Below are positions 11,236 to 23,500 of a stretch of DNA of 64,000 nt, piece after piece. Both the position numbers and the translations under genes were made by a program. The notes beneath the pieces are model-generated. The model was not told the origin of the DNA. It ran no database searches and worked only from the letters and a program-made list of their open reading frames with translations. The DNA comes from Eudromia elegans (Eukaryota; Chordata; Aves; Tinamiformes; Tinamidae), in the NCBI GenBank assembly GCA_003342815.1, contig PTEX01000011.1, forward strand, positions 4,050,928 to 4,114,927. The letters are read 5' to 3'. The first letter of the stretch is position 1. Each line of letters starts with the position of its first letter.

Positions 11236-12844
11236 ACCTTGGCTCCCTAGGACAGGTTAATTAAAGGCAACTGATGGAAAAAACAATTACAGCAGAAGAG
11301 ATGGGAAAAGGCCAGGCCCACAGTACAAGGATCTCGGAAGTTCGTGCTTTGGGGAGAGAAGAGAGGCTCTTTCTTTCTGCTGCGTGTCCTGTCCGCACCG
11401 TCTGCAGCGGAACAAGGGAGCCTTTCTTTGGAGCAATGCGCCTGCCTTTCCTCCCTTCAGTGCGGGCTCTCCCGCGGCTCCTGCCACTTGTGCACTTGAG
11501 GTCTCCTTAGGAGACCGCAGTGTCTGACCCAAAGGTTCCGTGCTCCTCGGCACACGTCCTGTGCCCAGGACCACATCCTCCAGGATGTGCAGTAAGCAAA
11601 CATTATAACTGACAGGACCCGCAGTCGTGGCATTTCTCACACTAAGTAAAAGCTGGCTAGGGACTTTATTTCTTGATGCTGCTTTTACTTCAAACAAAGA
11701 TATTTCAACAAACCAAAACAGGGGGAATGATTTAGCATTTTATGCTAATAATAATTGTTTTAGAAACCCGTATTTGCTCAAGGGTATAATTCACATTAAA
11801 AATGACCTTAAACCTCAGCATTAAGCAAACACAACACCCCTGTTATTTGGGAGGGGATTTTTAATGCTCTCTCCTGAGTGCTGATCAGGGGTCTCCTGCC
11901 AGCTCCGTCCCACCCGCTGCCCGGGTGTCCGCAGCAGGGATGTGCAGCCCGGGGATGCCGGGAGACCCTTGGGCTCTGCTCCAGCACAGACTGTCCACGT
12001 GCGCTCGAGGCAGGCGGTCACCCCCCGCCTCAGACAGTAAAGCTGGATTATTTGCCTGTGCGCAGGGAAAACTCGGTGCTTTGCGTCCACTTACGATCCC
12101 AGCACCTAGGAACGTGTCAGGCCCCGAGCTTACCTCGGGGCTCCTCTGCAACGGAATAAACACAGTGGCCACTACACAACCTCATCAGCCAAAGCCACGG
12201 AAACAACTTCATTGCAGAACTTGGTGCATTTTAGAAATCTAAAACATTAAAAAATTAACCATGAAAAACAAAGCAGTTAGCACTGCTGTCAAATACTCCA
12301 GGTACATTGAGATCAACTCTTTAAAGGCTTTTGCTGTAATAATTACTTTGAATCATCTTTCCACAACCAGTTTTCCCCGCAACTAATGCTATGCAGTCTG
12401 CTGTACTTAAAACCGCTTTTCTAAATGAAAATCACCTGCAAAGGCCTTTCTTTAGTCCAGCTCACACTTCCAATTAGAAATATGATAAAAACAACGTGAT
12501 TGCTGCTCTTGAGGGCCATTGCTGGTCTTCATCATGAGTCCTTGTATTAAATGCTTCGCTGATAGGAGATCCAGCTACGTTTGTGGGAACTGGTTCCACT
12601 GCCTGGGCTCTGCTGGGCTTTCCTACCTGTTACCGGTATGCATGGGTGCAGCGTATTGGGTGCCGGTTGTGCCATCGTTTTCCCCAAATCATCTCACTGC
12701 ACGGTTTTCATATTGTTTAACCAGGGAAAATCAAAGTGACGTGTTCGACTTGATGCAAGCAAACTCTTAAGAGACGTGTCTGTGCTATGACATTTCCCCA
12801 CATGGCATTTTTAACGAGAGATCACACAGTATTTTCCAATTATT

Positions 12845-12860
12845 AAAAAAAAAAAAAAAA
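12845..12860 (+). repeat. Poly(A) run, 16 bases
   Basis: Uninterrupted A run after CAATTATT. No retroposed gene sequence is recognisable upstream and no flanking target-site duplication was found, so it is treated as a simple homopolymer. Confidence 0.8.
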
Positions 12861-12965
12861 GTGACACATTCATAATTAAAAGGAGATCAGTGGAGCAGAA
12901 ATTAGTTAGATAACTGCAATTAGCTGCACCAAATACTAGAAAAATCAGTTATTTGGTCTTAAAAA

Positions 12966-12992
12966 GACTGATCTACTGATCTACTGATCGAT
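12966..12992 (+). repeat. CTACTGAT 8-bp tandem repeat, about three copies
   Basis: ACTGATCT repeats with period 8, then runs into GATCGATC. It lies 63-90 nt upstream of the exon acceptor. Each unit holds a CTGAT, which fits the loose branch-point consensus, but the distance is longer than usual. Confidence 0.75.
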
Positions 12993-13033
12993 CTTGAAAA
13001 AAATAAATGCTCTGTGTGTTAAATTTAAGGGAT

Positions 13034-13055
13034 TTGGTTCTCTTACGTCTTGCAG
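13034..13055 (+). other. CHST8: Splice acceptor of the first coding CHST8 exon
   Basis: A pyrimidine-rich run ending in TTGCAG at 13050-13055 is followed by GCATTTTC. A branch-point-like TGTTAAATT lies about 32 nt upstream, near 13018-13026. No competing strong AG lies between this site and the ATG apart from weaker AGs in purine-rich context. This implies at least one upstream non-coding exon, which I could not locate. Confidence 0.6.
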
Positions 13056-13170
13056 GCATTTTCTGCCGGACTTCCCGATGAGAGGATGAGACTATGAGTG
13101 AAGAGCATCCTGAAAATTGCAAGCAGTCCTTTTCCTGGGTCCCAACCGGATTGATTTGAGAACAATAATT
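13056..13170 (+). other. CHST8: 5' UTR part of the CHST8 exon, with three upstream ORFs
   Basis: The exon probably starts after the AG at 13054-13055, which follows a pyrimidine-rich stretch (ggttctcttacgtcttgcag). That gives 115 nt of untranslated sequence before ATG 13171. It contains three upstream ATGs, each with its own stop: 13078-13089 (3 codons plus stop), 13086-13097 (3 codons plus stop, overlapping the first) and 13094-13159 (21 codons plus stop, ending 11 nt before the main ATG). Such uORFs usually lower translation of the main frame. The exon start is inferred from the splice signal only; a transcription start inside this region is not excluded. Confidence 0.65.
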
Positions 13171-13279
13171 ATGAGGCTGACATGTATGTTCTCCTTCATC
13201 TTGCTGTTTGGAGCAGCTGGCCTTGTTGTCTTCATTCACCTGCAGGATCCAGAGGAAATAGTTCATCAGCAGACACCAG
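13171..13279 (+). CDS. CHST8: First coding exon of CHST8 (carbohydrate sulfotransferase 8, GalNAc-4-O-sulfotransferase 1), partial
   Basis: The frame from ATG 13171 gives 36 codons plus one base (phase 1) and runs into a splice donor at 13280; read through, it would stop at TAG 13282. The peptide begins MRLTCMFSFILLFGAAG and continues to LQDPEEIVHQQTP. From recall of human CHST8 (MRLACMFSSILLFGAAG ... LQDPTELAPQQVPG) about 27 of 37 aligned residues are identical with no gap, and the phase-1 break falls at the same Gly. Residues 1-5 are a very short cytoplasmic tail, residues about 6-24 a single hydrophobic signal-anchor, and residue 25 onward the start of the lumenal stem, i.e. type II Golgi topology. 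The family enzyme transfers sulfate from PAPS to the 4-position of terminal GalNAc on LacdiNAc N-glycans, including those of pituitary glycoprotein hormones. Human CHST8 starts seven residues earlier; here that upstream position is Ile (ATT), so MRL is the likely start. The paralogue CHST9 fits less well. The catalytic exons are not in the window. Confidence 0.92.
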
Positions 13280-13285
13280 GTTAGC
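13277..13285 (+). other. CHST8: Splice donor of the first coding CHST8 exon
   Basis: The junction reads CAG|GTTAGC, close to the vertebrate consensus, with GT at 13280-13281. Protein similarity to CHST8 continues exactly up to this point and the intronic frame hits TAG two bases into the next codon, so both homology and the stop agree with the site. Confidence 0.85.
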
Positions 13286-16200
13286 ACTTCTATTTCTATT
13301 TGGCTCGTTTGCTCGTGTTCAATATGACGTACTTATATCCTTCATGTGCTTTACACAGCCCCCAGAGGTTGCCTGATATGCTGGTTTTTTAATGAAGCCT
13401 ATTCTAGAGTGGATTAACACTCTCTGGATAAAAGAGGGGGAGATAGGGCTGAGGTTAGGGAGGGAAGGTTTGCTTAAAAAGCATTTTCAAGAATCAATTG
13501 ACTGTTTCTGCTGGAATCTTTGCCAGGGATTTCCACTGCAAATCTAGAATTCATGCAAACACAGATCTTCGAATCCACCTTTGCTTGTGTATGTTACTCA
13601 GTGTGTCACAGAGACAGTAAGCAAGAGGTGCATTCAGAGCCTCATACAAGAAACTTAAAATACTTTAGGATGCATTCCTTTAACATATATAAATGCCACT
13701 GACCTCTCCATCAATCTCATGCATAAGTGCGCCGTCTTCTCATGTTGCTAACATGTTACTAAGAACCAAGTTCATGTAAGAACTAGGAAACTGTGGGCGA
13801 AAACTGTGGTTTTCTTTTAAACGAGGGACATTGAAGTAGGAAAACGCACAGAACTTCTCTTGGTCTCCTTTCTCCATGAGCAAGGGCAGTTGAGGACCCA
13901 GACAAAGGTGGTTACTCTGCACTCGGCACAACCCCCTCCATGCGCACGCTTGGTCACTGTGCTTTCTCCTACATGCACAGGAATTCTCCGTTCGCCACAC
14001 ACTTGTTTTATAGAAAGCCTGTTCAGTTGTCAGCTTCGTCATGCAGTGGGCAGGATGGTGTACGTTTTAAAGTACTATTAACAGTTTCAAAGGAGCTGAA
14101 CCCTAATGCAGAGAATGCTTAAATCATTACAGTAAGTGCTGTTTTCTGTGTCCAGCTTTATTAAGTACTTATTTCCATGTCACTAAGAGAACTATACCGT
14201 AATAAGTTTATTATTTAGTCCAACTGCACACCAATTCTGAGAGCATCCACTCAACTCTAATCACAGACAGTAGGAACTAGCAGCTGATGGTGGAAAGCAA
14301 AGGATTAGCAGTCACTTCAGTGTGTTTGCAATCTATTTTCATCTACTTGGACACAGAGCAAGTTCATATTAAAACTGGAACTACTGGCCACGTTCGACCC
14401 TGTGCATGCTCGTTTGGAATCAATACTACTACAAGGTTTGCACATTTGCAGGAGAATATGGAATGACAACTCCTAATTCCACAGGAAAAGCTCTGACCTA
14501 GCTGAGACTGTACAAACGTGTGCAAATGTCCTCCTGCTGGCAGGACAAGCAGAGCCGGTAGCTCCTGGCTCCACGTCCGTCCTTTCCTCAGTGGGGTCCC
14601 TGGTTTGGGGTCCTCCCTCTATCCAGGCACCAGTTTCCACCGAGCTTAGGAGACAAACTCAGAATATGTCTAAGTCCCAGACACTTCTGCCCCTCTGGCC
14701 GCTCTGACTGCAGCAGGCTGAGGTCAGTGGGTGGCACCACCCGGCACGGGGCAGACGGGCGGCGCAGGCAGAACGCTGCACCCCAGTGCGTGCAGCTTTA
14801 CCTTAAAACACGGGTTGCCCGCTGCTGGAAGAACGGGATCCGCCCACCGTGTCTCGTGCCAGCCCTTTCTGCCCGTTCCTCACTGGCCCCTCATCCCGGC
14901 CTGCCCCAGCTCTGCTCCTGCCGTCCCCAAGCTCTCCAACACTGATGCTGATCGGGGTCCGCTCCGAAGAGGTTTCGAGGATGTGGCTGCAGAAGGGGAC
15001 AGCCAAGCACACGTAGGTAAAGGGCAGGTTTGAACGGAGGCTTCTGCCCTCCTCCCCGCCCCCAGCGAGGGTCCTCACTCACAACGTGCCAGATCTTTGT
15101 GGGCAAAGCTCTCCATGCCTCCGAAATGATGCTGCCAAAGGTGCCCCATCAGATGCTTGATACTCACATCCAATTACTGTTCATGTTAATAGGAGCCAGG
15201 CTGCACCCCAGGGTAAAAGGTGCTCGGTACAATCACTCTTACTTCTGGCTGGCTGATTTTCATGCAAGTTAAGCACTTGCTGCTCCCAGTGCGCTCAGAG
15301 ACTCCTCATATCCAACTGCTTCTGAAAATGATACCAGTTATCACTAAAGCATATTAGACAGCTTAAGGAACATGGGGAAAATATCCATTCATTTCATTTA
15401 AAAAATTGCTAGGCACATTTCTTACTAGAGAGACTCCTAGGAAAACGTGTCAATCACAGGAGAACGCTTTGGCGTGCCGGGAAGGATGCTTGCCCTCCCT
15501 TGTTCAGAACCTCCCACTCCTACACTGTCTCCTTCTAATGCAGATTGGATATTGCCGTAATTTGCTTTTCTGACTGCTCCCTCAGTGGCTTTGAATAAAT
15601 GCTGGTATCATTCTGTATGGCAGAGTTTTATTTGATTACCCTTTGGGTTTGTATTTCCCATGTAGTTACTATGTAGCAAAATGCATTTACCAGGCACTGG
15701 AACCTCACCAGAAAAGCCATAGAAAAGGAAGTAAAGTAGATTTTCCACTGAAAAGTAGTCTAGTAGAATTTTACATTGACTAAAAGGGCATTTTTCACTG
15801 CTAGTATATTCAGTCATCTTTAATTTAAGGTGGTGCAACTTATGAAACAAGATTAATAAAAATACTTTGGCACTTTAGTTGTATCTGCCTGTTCTGGCAA
15901 TTGTTCTGATTGTTTTAGTCCTAGCAAGCATGCTGGTGAGACCTTGATGTACTACTTAAACCGGTATAAAATCCACAGTCATAAAACTTTAAGTAATGCT
16001 TACATTACTTTCACTGAGCAAAGCACTCCTGACAGTAGCTGTTTGTGTTGATTTGTTACTATTCATTTATTCTTTCCCTGTGCTTCACATCACTACCTAA
16101 TTGTGATGCTGTACTGAGAAAGCAATATCAAAGTAATTTTCCACAACATTAGTTACAATTTTCTTCTGATCTTTCGAGTGAAACAATCCCATCCTGTTGG

Positions 16201-16790
16201 CTTCTGTGAGCATATAAACCTTGATTACATTTATCTGTTGGAACCCAATGCTTGCGAAGTATATATGCCCTGGATAGCAGGTATAGAGCCTTTTTGCTGG
16301 CTGACAAACATACTGTCTGTACAGTTTTTTTTATATCACGTGCTTCATTCTGAGCAGATACGTTTATGGCAGTCAGAGTGGCCAAAAGAGTTTTCCCAAG
16401 CCAATCTATTAAATTCCGTAGATATTTTCCTGGCCATTAAAGAGGCGACAACCTCACGACAGGTATCTGGGCTTGCGCTGAGAACGGTACTGAGCGTCGC
16501 AGGAGCCCTGCAGCGGGTTCTGGTACTAGAGCTGTGCGCATTGCTCTTAATTCCAACGTCCGTGCCTTGCTCCTCACAAACTGCAGCCCTGTGCACGTGG
16601 CTCCTCGCAGCCGTACATTTCCATAGCGCATCTTTGTGCACAACGTGCTGCTGGCTTGTCGTATTGGAAACCTTTGCAAAAACACAATGGAAAATGAGCT
16701 GCCATCAGTCTATAATTTCCCGGGTAATTTTTGTTCAATTTGCATCTTCCTTCTCTTTACAAACCGGGACAGTCATTTAATCTGCTTCAA
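13286..16790. other. Intronic sequence without recognised features
   Basis: Mostly AT-rich, apart from a modest GC-rich patch at about 14700-14960. A 200-codon plus frame at 16178-16780 has no domain, lacks an ATG at its start and is treated as chance. Confidence 0.45.
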
Positions 16791-16794
16791 AACT

Positions 16795-17330
16795 AACGGC
16801 AGCGGTAGCAGCCACAGCAGGAGAAGCAGGCGGCCGCGCGGGGCGCCTGGTCGAGCAGAGGTGCCCCGGTCCGTGGGGCGCCAGCTCCCGCCTCCGCCGC
16901 CACGGAGGGACCTTCCCCTGGGCCCACGGCACTGATCGCTTGACTGAGGGCAGGAGCCGCTGCAGCCTCATCCCAACCACGCGCACCAGCACGGAACCGG
17001 AGCCATACCGCGCTACGTCAGACCCGCACCGTGGAATTCCAGCCTCCACCGCTTTCCCAAATCCTCTCTCTTTGAGGAGCATTTATTCTCAGATACCGTT
17101 AAGAGAAAGGCTGAGGTTTCCTTCCTTTCAGAGCCTCTTTTGCGGGCTGTGGGGGCCGCTGCTCCTCAGCCGCGTCGAGCGAGAGCGGCAGCGCCCATGC
17201 GGGCGGCCGAGGCCACCCCGGGCAGGCGCTGCAGGGACCCGCAGAGGCCGATCCGCAAAGCTCGTCTCACCCCGGAGCAGCCCGCCTTCCTGCGGCTCTC
17301 AACAGAGGCTTTCCCGTAGAGAACGTGTCG
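16795..17330. other. Orphan CpG-rich island in the CHST8 intron
   Basis: GC-rich block with CpG clusters near 16830-16860, 16980-17035 and 17165-17280. It lies 3.5 kb after the coding exon. No coding sequence is recognised. Confidence 0.5.
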
Positions 17331-19590
17331 GCACCACGTTGCGCGCGTTAGCTGCTCTCCAGCTTGCTGATTTGAAAGCCGGGCACCCTTCTGAGGAGCT
17401 AAGCTAAGTTTAAAAAGCTTTCTGGCCTTTCTAAATCCAGTGGCGTTTTAGGTTATTTTATAATGCGTGTCTCCACTTCTCAAAGTTATTAATGTTCCCC
17501 TAAGAGCTTAAACAAAACCCCCTCTCTCCACTAGTATCAGTCTTTTCATTTAGCAAACATTAATTTTCCTTTCACAATTCTAGTGGAGCTTGAAATTAAA
17601 GGTGGCTTTCTTCTCTATTATGGCTTGTTTGGGTATCAGCATCAAAAGTGTCAGTTAAATACTGCGTTAGCACCATTCAAGAGGGCGCAAAAAGCTAAAT
17701 TATTTCTCTTGTGTAAGCCCTACAGATATACTCGTTGTAGACACCCGTGCCATTTTCTCCATATTAATAATTATTTTTCAAAGTAAGTGATAGGCTTTGG
17801 ATCTGTCACCACTTGACGTATGCAAGGTGACTAAATGACTTGAGCTATACAGAACTGTAAATAATATTGCTAGGGACAAGCAAAGTCGTATTTGGAGTTG
17901 GAATTTTTCTGGAGTATTTTTGGAATCGGGCTGCCACACGGGAAGCTGGGGGGCAGGGGCAGACGACGTCCCTCCTCACCTCCGGCTGGGTGAGGGGTTT
18001 GTGTGCCTTTTTCCCCCTCCTCCTTTATCCAAGATTTGCTAACAAAGCCCTGTCCAGCTTACCACTCCCAAGTCAAGCCACAGGAGGAATTCCAGACAGC
18101 AATCACCGGTGCTCTGAGCAAACCCAGCGCAGCTCTAATTGGGTCCTCCTAATTGTACATGAAGTTGTTAGGAAAACTATGATACATAACAATACCTACC
18201 TTATGCAAGAAAGCATTTTGATTTCAGTACCCTGTGGCGAACCAGTGAAAAGGGGAATATTCAAACAGCCTCACTGCTAAATATGTGATCATCTGGGCAG
18301 GCACTGTAATCTCTGTATGAGGCCTGTTTATAGCAAAGCAATTCTGAACCCGCTTTGACTTGAGCGTAGCCCACTAAAACCATTCACAACTCAGCCCTGA
18401 ACACTTTGGTCAGTGAGAGTCCGCTCATTAACTCAAGACAAGTTATTACCTTGTAAACAGGCAGCATCCTTAAGTTACCACCTAATTAAAATTCCAATTA
18501 TTCTGCATCTATGAGCTGCTCCTGCACATGCTATTCAAGGGAATTAAGTATATAATTAAGTTTACTGTTTAACACATATACGTTCACGTTTTCCGTGCTG
18601 CAGGTAAAGCCAGTCCTATCACCATCTGCTCCAGTGGCATATTTGCCCAGTACCTCTGAACACTTCTCAAATTATTTCATATTTTACAGAATAAAACAAA
18701 AAACCCTTAGCAAAGCACTGCAATAACAGCCTTCTACTGTTTGCAAAGAAAAGCGTGCCGTGGAAAAAAGAGAACAAAAAATGTGCCTGGTGTACAAAGA
18801 GAGGTAGGGAAGGCCCTCTGAGGAGCGGGAGTTGCCGTTACTTGCATTTCTACACACGCGGCGCCGTTTGAGAGATCCCTGTGCGCAGGACATGAGTCGG
18901 AGGGACGCGTTCTCACCGCCCGCACATTTGCCAGCCCCGTTTTCCCTCCCGCCCGTTTCCACGGATCTCGGCACGTGTTCAGCACATTCCGATTGCTCTC
19001 TGCCGTTTCCTCTCAAGGCACTGGCCTCACTTCCTAATGGACATCCAGTGCAGATGAGTTCACCACAACATCACTTAATGAACCAGGGAAGGGCTGCCTG
19101 GCGCTGCACCAAGCGGGAGGCTGCGTGACAGACACCATCTCCTGGGTCGGGTTTCGGGGATATTAATTAACAAAGACGCCTTCTAAAATAACCCCGCCCC
19201 ACACAGGCGCAGCCCTTTTAACGGTCCGTCTCCCAGAAGCGGGCAGTACACAAAGCAGGGCGATCAGGCCGGCCCGCGGGTCCCAGGAGGAGCTGAGTCG
19301 CACGCTTCCTTCCCGCAGGGAGTCCCGCATTGGACACTGCGGAGCTGCACTTGGCTGGGGGGGGTCACGCCAACAGCTTCCAGGGCTGGACTGGGTTTGA
19401 CGTCCCCCCACGTCAGTCGTGGACGTGTCCCCACCACAGCCGTCCCCCTCCAGGGGAAGGGAGGACAGGGGGCGAGTTGGTGGCATCCTCCTCTCTCCTG
19501 CCCTACGCGTATTGCTGTAGCAGTTCAACGCCACTTAGATCCCAAATGCCCCAAATCAGGGCCTGCACGTGACCCTGCACGTGTATTCAC
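17331..19590. other. Intronic sequence without recognised features
   Basis: AT-rich to about 18830, then gradually GC-rich toward the island that begins near 19600. No coding, RNA or repeat feature could be supported. Confidence 0.4.
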
Positions 19591-19599
19591 AAGCGCTTT

Positions 19600-20550
19600 T
19601 AGAGCAGTCGGCCCAGCCCTCCATGCGCCACGAGCCCCCGACGCGCTCCTCGTAAGGGCAGAGGCTGCCCCAGGAGCCACGTCAGTCGCTCTCGCTCTTC
19701 GCACACGTCTGGCACCCGAGCTCGCTCCTTCGAGCACCCAAGCGCTGCCGGGGCAGCAGGGGCAGGCGGGCGCACACCGCGCGTGGTCCAGGGGGCTCGC
19801 CCCGTGCACCAGGAGCACGCGGGCGGAGGGGGCTCGCGCCGCCGTCCCGCGCGCCCGTGCAGCGCCCGTGCAGCGTCCCCCCCGCGCGCCCACGTGGTGC
19901 CCAGTGCGCCCACTGCAGCTATTCGAGCCGTTCGGCTGCTCCGTTCTCCCTTCAACAGGTCTGAGGGGTGCTCGGGTTGCCCGGAAGGGTCTGCTCCTGC
20001 AGGTGGTAGGGGTTTTTTCTGTGTGGAAACAAGAGCAATAAAAGCGCCTTCGCCCTGGGCCGCCGCAGCGTCAGTGCCAAGCGTAAGGTGACAGGAGAGG
20101 CGCCTCCTCAGCAGTGACGGGGACACAGTCTCCAAACCACGTCCAAGTCGCAGGTTACATACGCTGAGGAAAACCAGAAGAGCTTCCAGCGTTGGCCCCT
20201 TCGCTGCACTGAGAGCACTTCAGCTGTAAAGAAACAAACGCTCAGAGGAGGCAGAAACGACGGAGCTGACGGGGCCACAGCCCGGGCGGACAAGGGCCGC
20301 AGCATCGGGGTGAATCCCTGCCGAGGGAGCGGAGCAGAGCGGAGGGGGCTGCGGCTGTGGGGCAGCCCCACGGCGGCCCCGCGCGCTCCCTCCCCGTGCG
20401 GCACCCCCCAGCCCCTCCACGCGCAGCCCAGGAACGCACTGGGCCTGGGCCTGGCCCTGGGCCTGGCCGGAGCGCTCCCCGCAGCGCCCGGCTGTAGCAG
20501 AGAGCGGCCAAGGCTGCCCCGCACGGCCGCAGCTCCTAAACACACACGCA
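19600..20550. other. Orphan CpG island, about 0.95 kb
   Basis: The strongest island near the exon. By eye about 39 CpG fall in 19621-19920, close to the number expected without CpG loss. A second dense part covers 20240-20530, with a short GGGCCT/GGCCTG satellite at 20438-20470. The overlapping open frames on both strands (up to 214 codons) carry only Ala/Arg/Pro/Gly-rich sequence without domains. It lies 6.3 kb inside the intron and is a candidate alternative or antisense promoter. Confidence 0.65.
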
Positions 20551-23500
20551 GCTGCAACAAAGAAATTAACGAAAGGCTCAAACGACACTGGACCGGTCTG
20601 CACATTGCAAAATTTATGATGTAAAGAAATGAGTAAACTAGTCATTAGCTCTACTGAGCAGTCACTGCAGCGAAGAAAACCATAAAGAAAGCCAACGAAA
20701 GCTTGCAGACATTTCTGTAAGACACACAGTCGGGTTAATAAATCTTTCGATTGCAAATTTGCCGTTCTGATAATGTTAGATGAACTGCATCAACAAAGCA
20801 GTCGGCTTTCTTATGGCAAAGCTGGGGAAAATTCTTCAAATGGATAATTTGATAAGTGTCAGTTCAAGCCAAAATGATCTTCCTAATCTATTTGAAATTT
20901 AAATTTCAAAACAAAACCCTCAAAAATCATTTAGTCTTTTTCCCAGATTTATTTTTTAGTTTAACAATGCAAAAAGCCGTTGACACGGTCTATCTACATG
21001 GCATTGCAAAGGAAAAGTAGTGTTTGTAGAGCAACTCACCACTGAGACAGACCACTCCATAGAACTTGCTCTCCACGGGAACAGAGCTCTCTTACCTACT
21101 TTCCATGATGCAACAGAAATTAATGGTCTGATACGAAAGACATTACATATATATATATTTAACTTAGAGAATTTCATTAGGGAATAGATTTAGTTGCTCT
21201 GCTCAGGCATTCTGACCCCAAACAAGCTGGGTTGCTGCCGCGGAACGAGCGCTCTCTGTCAGCACGTGCAGGCAAACACCCCCCAGCCCAGCTGAAGGAG
21301 CCCCAGCCCCAGCCGCGCCGCCGTGGGGAGACACCGCGACCCACACGGTCGTCTGCCAAAGCCAAAGCCCACATCTCTCTGAGCACGCGTACCAAAACTA
21401 AGGAACTGCAACACGAAGCTGCAAAACGTTTACGCAAAGCTTTCCAGAGACAAGCTTATAGCTTTTTAAGTGTGCCACCCACACCCATTGAACTTGGAGG
21501 AGTATTAACAGAATATGCTAATGAAGTCTGTATTTAATAAGATATATATCCTTTCCAGTTGTCCGTACCTTGCTGTCAACACAGCATATTGCAAAAATGA
21601 ACCCTCATTGAGGCCACAATTTAAGCTGATATAAAATCAAATGATCCATGTTAACAAGATAATTAAATAACTGTCAGAATCTAAGGAAAAAAATATTAGA
21701 GGTTCACTAGATACAAACCAATTTCGAATAATGTGAAAGGGTTGTTATTCAATATGCAAAATGAGTGTTGTTACTGTCATTAGAATAATACGGTTGGCAA
21801 ATCTGATACCAATTTAAAAACACAGTAATTATGAAAAAAACTAGCTGAGGTGCTTCAAGAAAAAAAGAAAACCTGCAAATTACATGTCATTTGCCTTGCT
21901 GCCCTAGCTGAAACTCCTGGAGAATGCCAAACAGGGAAATCAGCATTGGGAAGGGTTAGGTGAAGGCATCAAAACAGAAAATTGAAATGTTTGATGGTTG
22001 CTTTTTTGCTGGACATGGGAAAAAATGATGCATCACATAGGTTACTTAGAGGTTCCGCTGGTACGAGTTCCCACGTTAGCATTTCTGGCACAAATCACAG
22101 AGAACTGAACCCTTCATTTAAAATCCAGCGGCCCCTGGCTAGCAATGCAGCATGCCCACCGTCCGATGAGGCAACGCAGGGGCTTTTCGACTGCCGCACT
22201 GGAGTTCAGAGGATACAGACACGCAGTGGGGCACCCCTCCACCGCCCTCGCGCTGCGTTTGTCCTCCTCCCCCTCGCACAGCTGGAGCAGATGCTGTTGC
22301 TCAGGAGGAGCCGCTCTGGAAGCGCAGAGCCGGCTCCCCGGGGTTTCTCCCTCTGCACGAGCACCTCGGGGCAGGAGCTGCCAACAGGGCACCGTGGTCT
22401 GTGCCCCATCACCAGCGTTCTCTGCCACCGCTGCAGCTTCCCTTCCTCAGGATGGCCAAACTGTCCAGCTCAACCCATGGATCTTGTCAAGCCCAGGGAG
22501 CTCTCATAATTGCTGAGCAAACTAGGAATTTAAGTGCTTAAAACACATCGCTTTAGAAAACCTGATTTGAGGGCTACTGCAGACTCTTCCATTGACTTGT
22601 TTTGTATCGTCTCCCAAGTACTTATCAGTTTCTGCAGCCCTTGTGCTTCAATAAGGTCGAACTCAGCTTACCAAAAGCAGATACTGCATTTTTTGCTTCC
22701 TGCTGAAGAAAATTCATATTCACACTAGAGCACTTGGAAATGAGAGCTTTCCCCAAGGTGCTTCTGATGCTATCCTGCATTGTGCCAGCGTGCTCCTTCG
22801 CACAACGGAGCCCGAGCCTCCATTCAGGCTGCGCCGCGCTGCACAGAATGATGCTGTCAGGCAGACTGATCCTTCTGCAATGGCTTTCGCAGCGCTTTTG
22901 TTATAAAGATGTTAAAGATAACATGGAGGAGAAAAAGAACAGATTCAGAGTCTTGAGATAGGAAAACACAAAGCATGACAAAGAATCATAACACTGATAC
23001 TTGCAGTTGAAAGAACTACTGAGAAAATATATCCAGAGCTTTGGGGAAGAATAGAGGAAACAATGAATAACCTGAGCTTCTAAAAACCCCCAATTTTTGT
23101 GAAAAGAGATAACATTTTTTAAAAAGAATTGTTAATTGTTTTGCTTTTAATTGTTGTAATTGAGATTTAATTGTAGTAATTTGAAAGCACGTCAGCCCAA
23201 GACAGCACACCTTCACAGTCCAAGCCCTGAACTCACAATTCAGCTAGTTCAGGGACGTATTAAGTACAGTAAAGACCGGGAGGAGCACGTATGACGCTGG
23301 AAACAGAGATTAAGAGCAGCTCTCTTGGCCCTGTGAAATAGAAATGAGAATGAAAGGATTTTAAAATGCACTGACGCTGAGAGCTCTTGGCAGCATTACA
23401 GCAGCTTACGTGAAAAGGCCAAATTCTGCTCAGAAAAAGAGGACCCAAAGGAGACGAATAAGAAACGGCAGGAGAGCGGCCCCGGCTCTGTTGGGTTAAA

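Larger units (their letters stand above)
11236..13033. other. Intron or flank immediately upstream of the CHST8 exon
   Basis: Unremarkable sequence, GC-rich around 11880-12150 and AT-rich elsewhere. It includes a 16-base A run at 12845-12860 and a small 8-bp satellite at 12966-12992. No gene is recognised. Confidence 0.4.

Noticed and set aside
12973-13287. 104-codon minus frame covering the CHST8 exon
   Set aside because: It is the antisense shadow of the exon, where the plus strand has clear CHST8 homology and splice sites.
13182-13376. 64-codon plus frame over the CHST8 exon
   Set aside because: It is in a different frame from the homologous peptide and reads through the splice donor into the intron.
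15570-15615. TTTGAATAAATGCTGGTATC resembles the 3' end of L2/MIR elements
   Set aside because: The match covers about 15 bases only and the upstream sequence does not fit the family.
16178-16780. 200-codon plus frame in intermediate-GC DNA
   Set aside because: It starts at GTG and has no domain. With about 64 kb and six frames, one such chance frame is not surprising.
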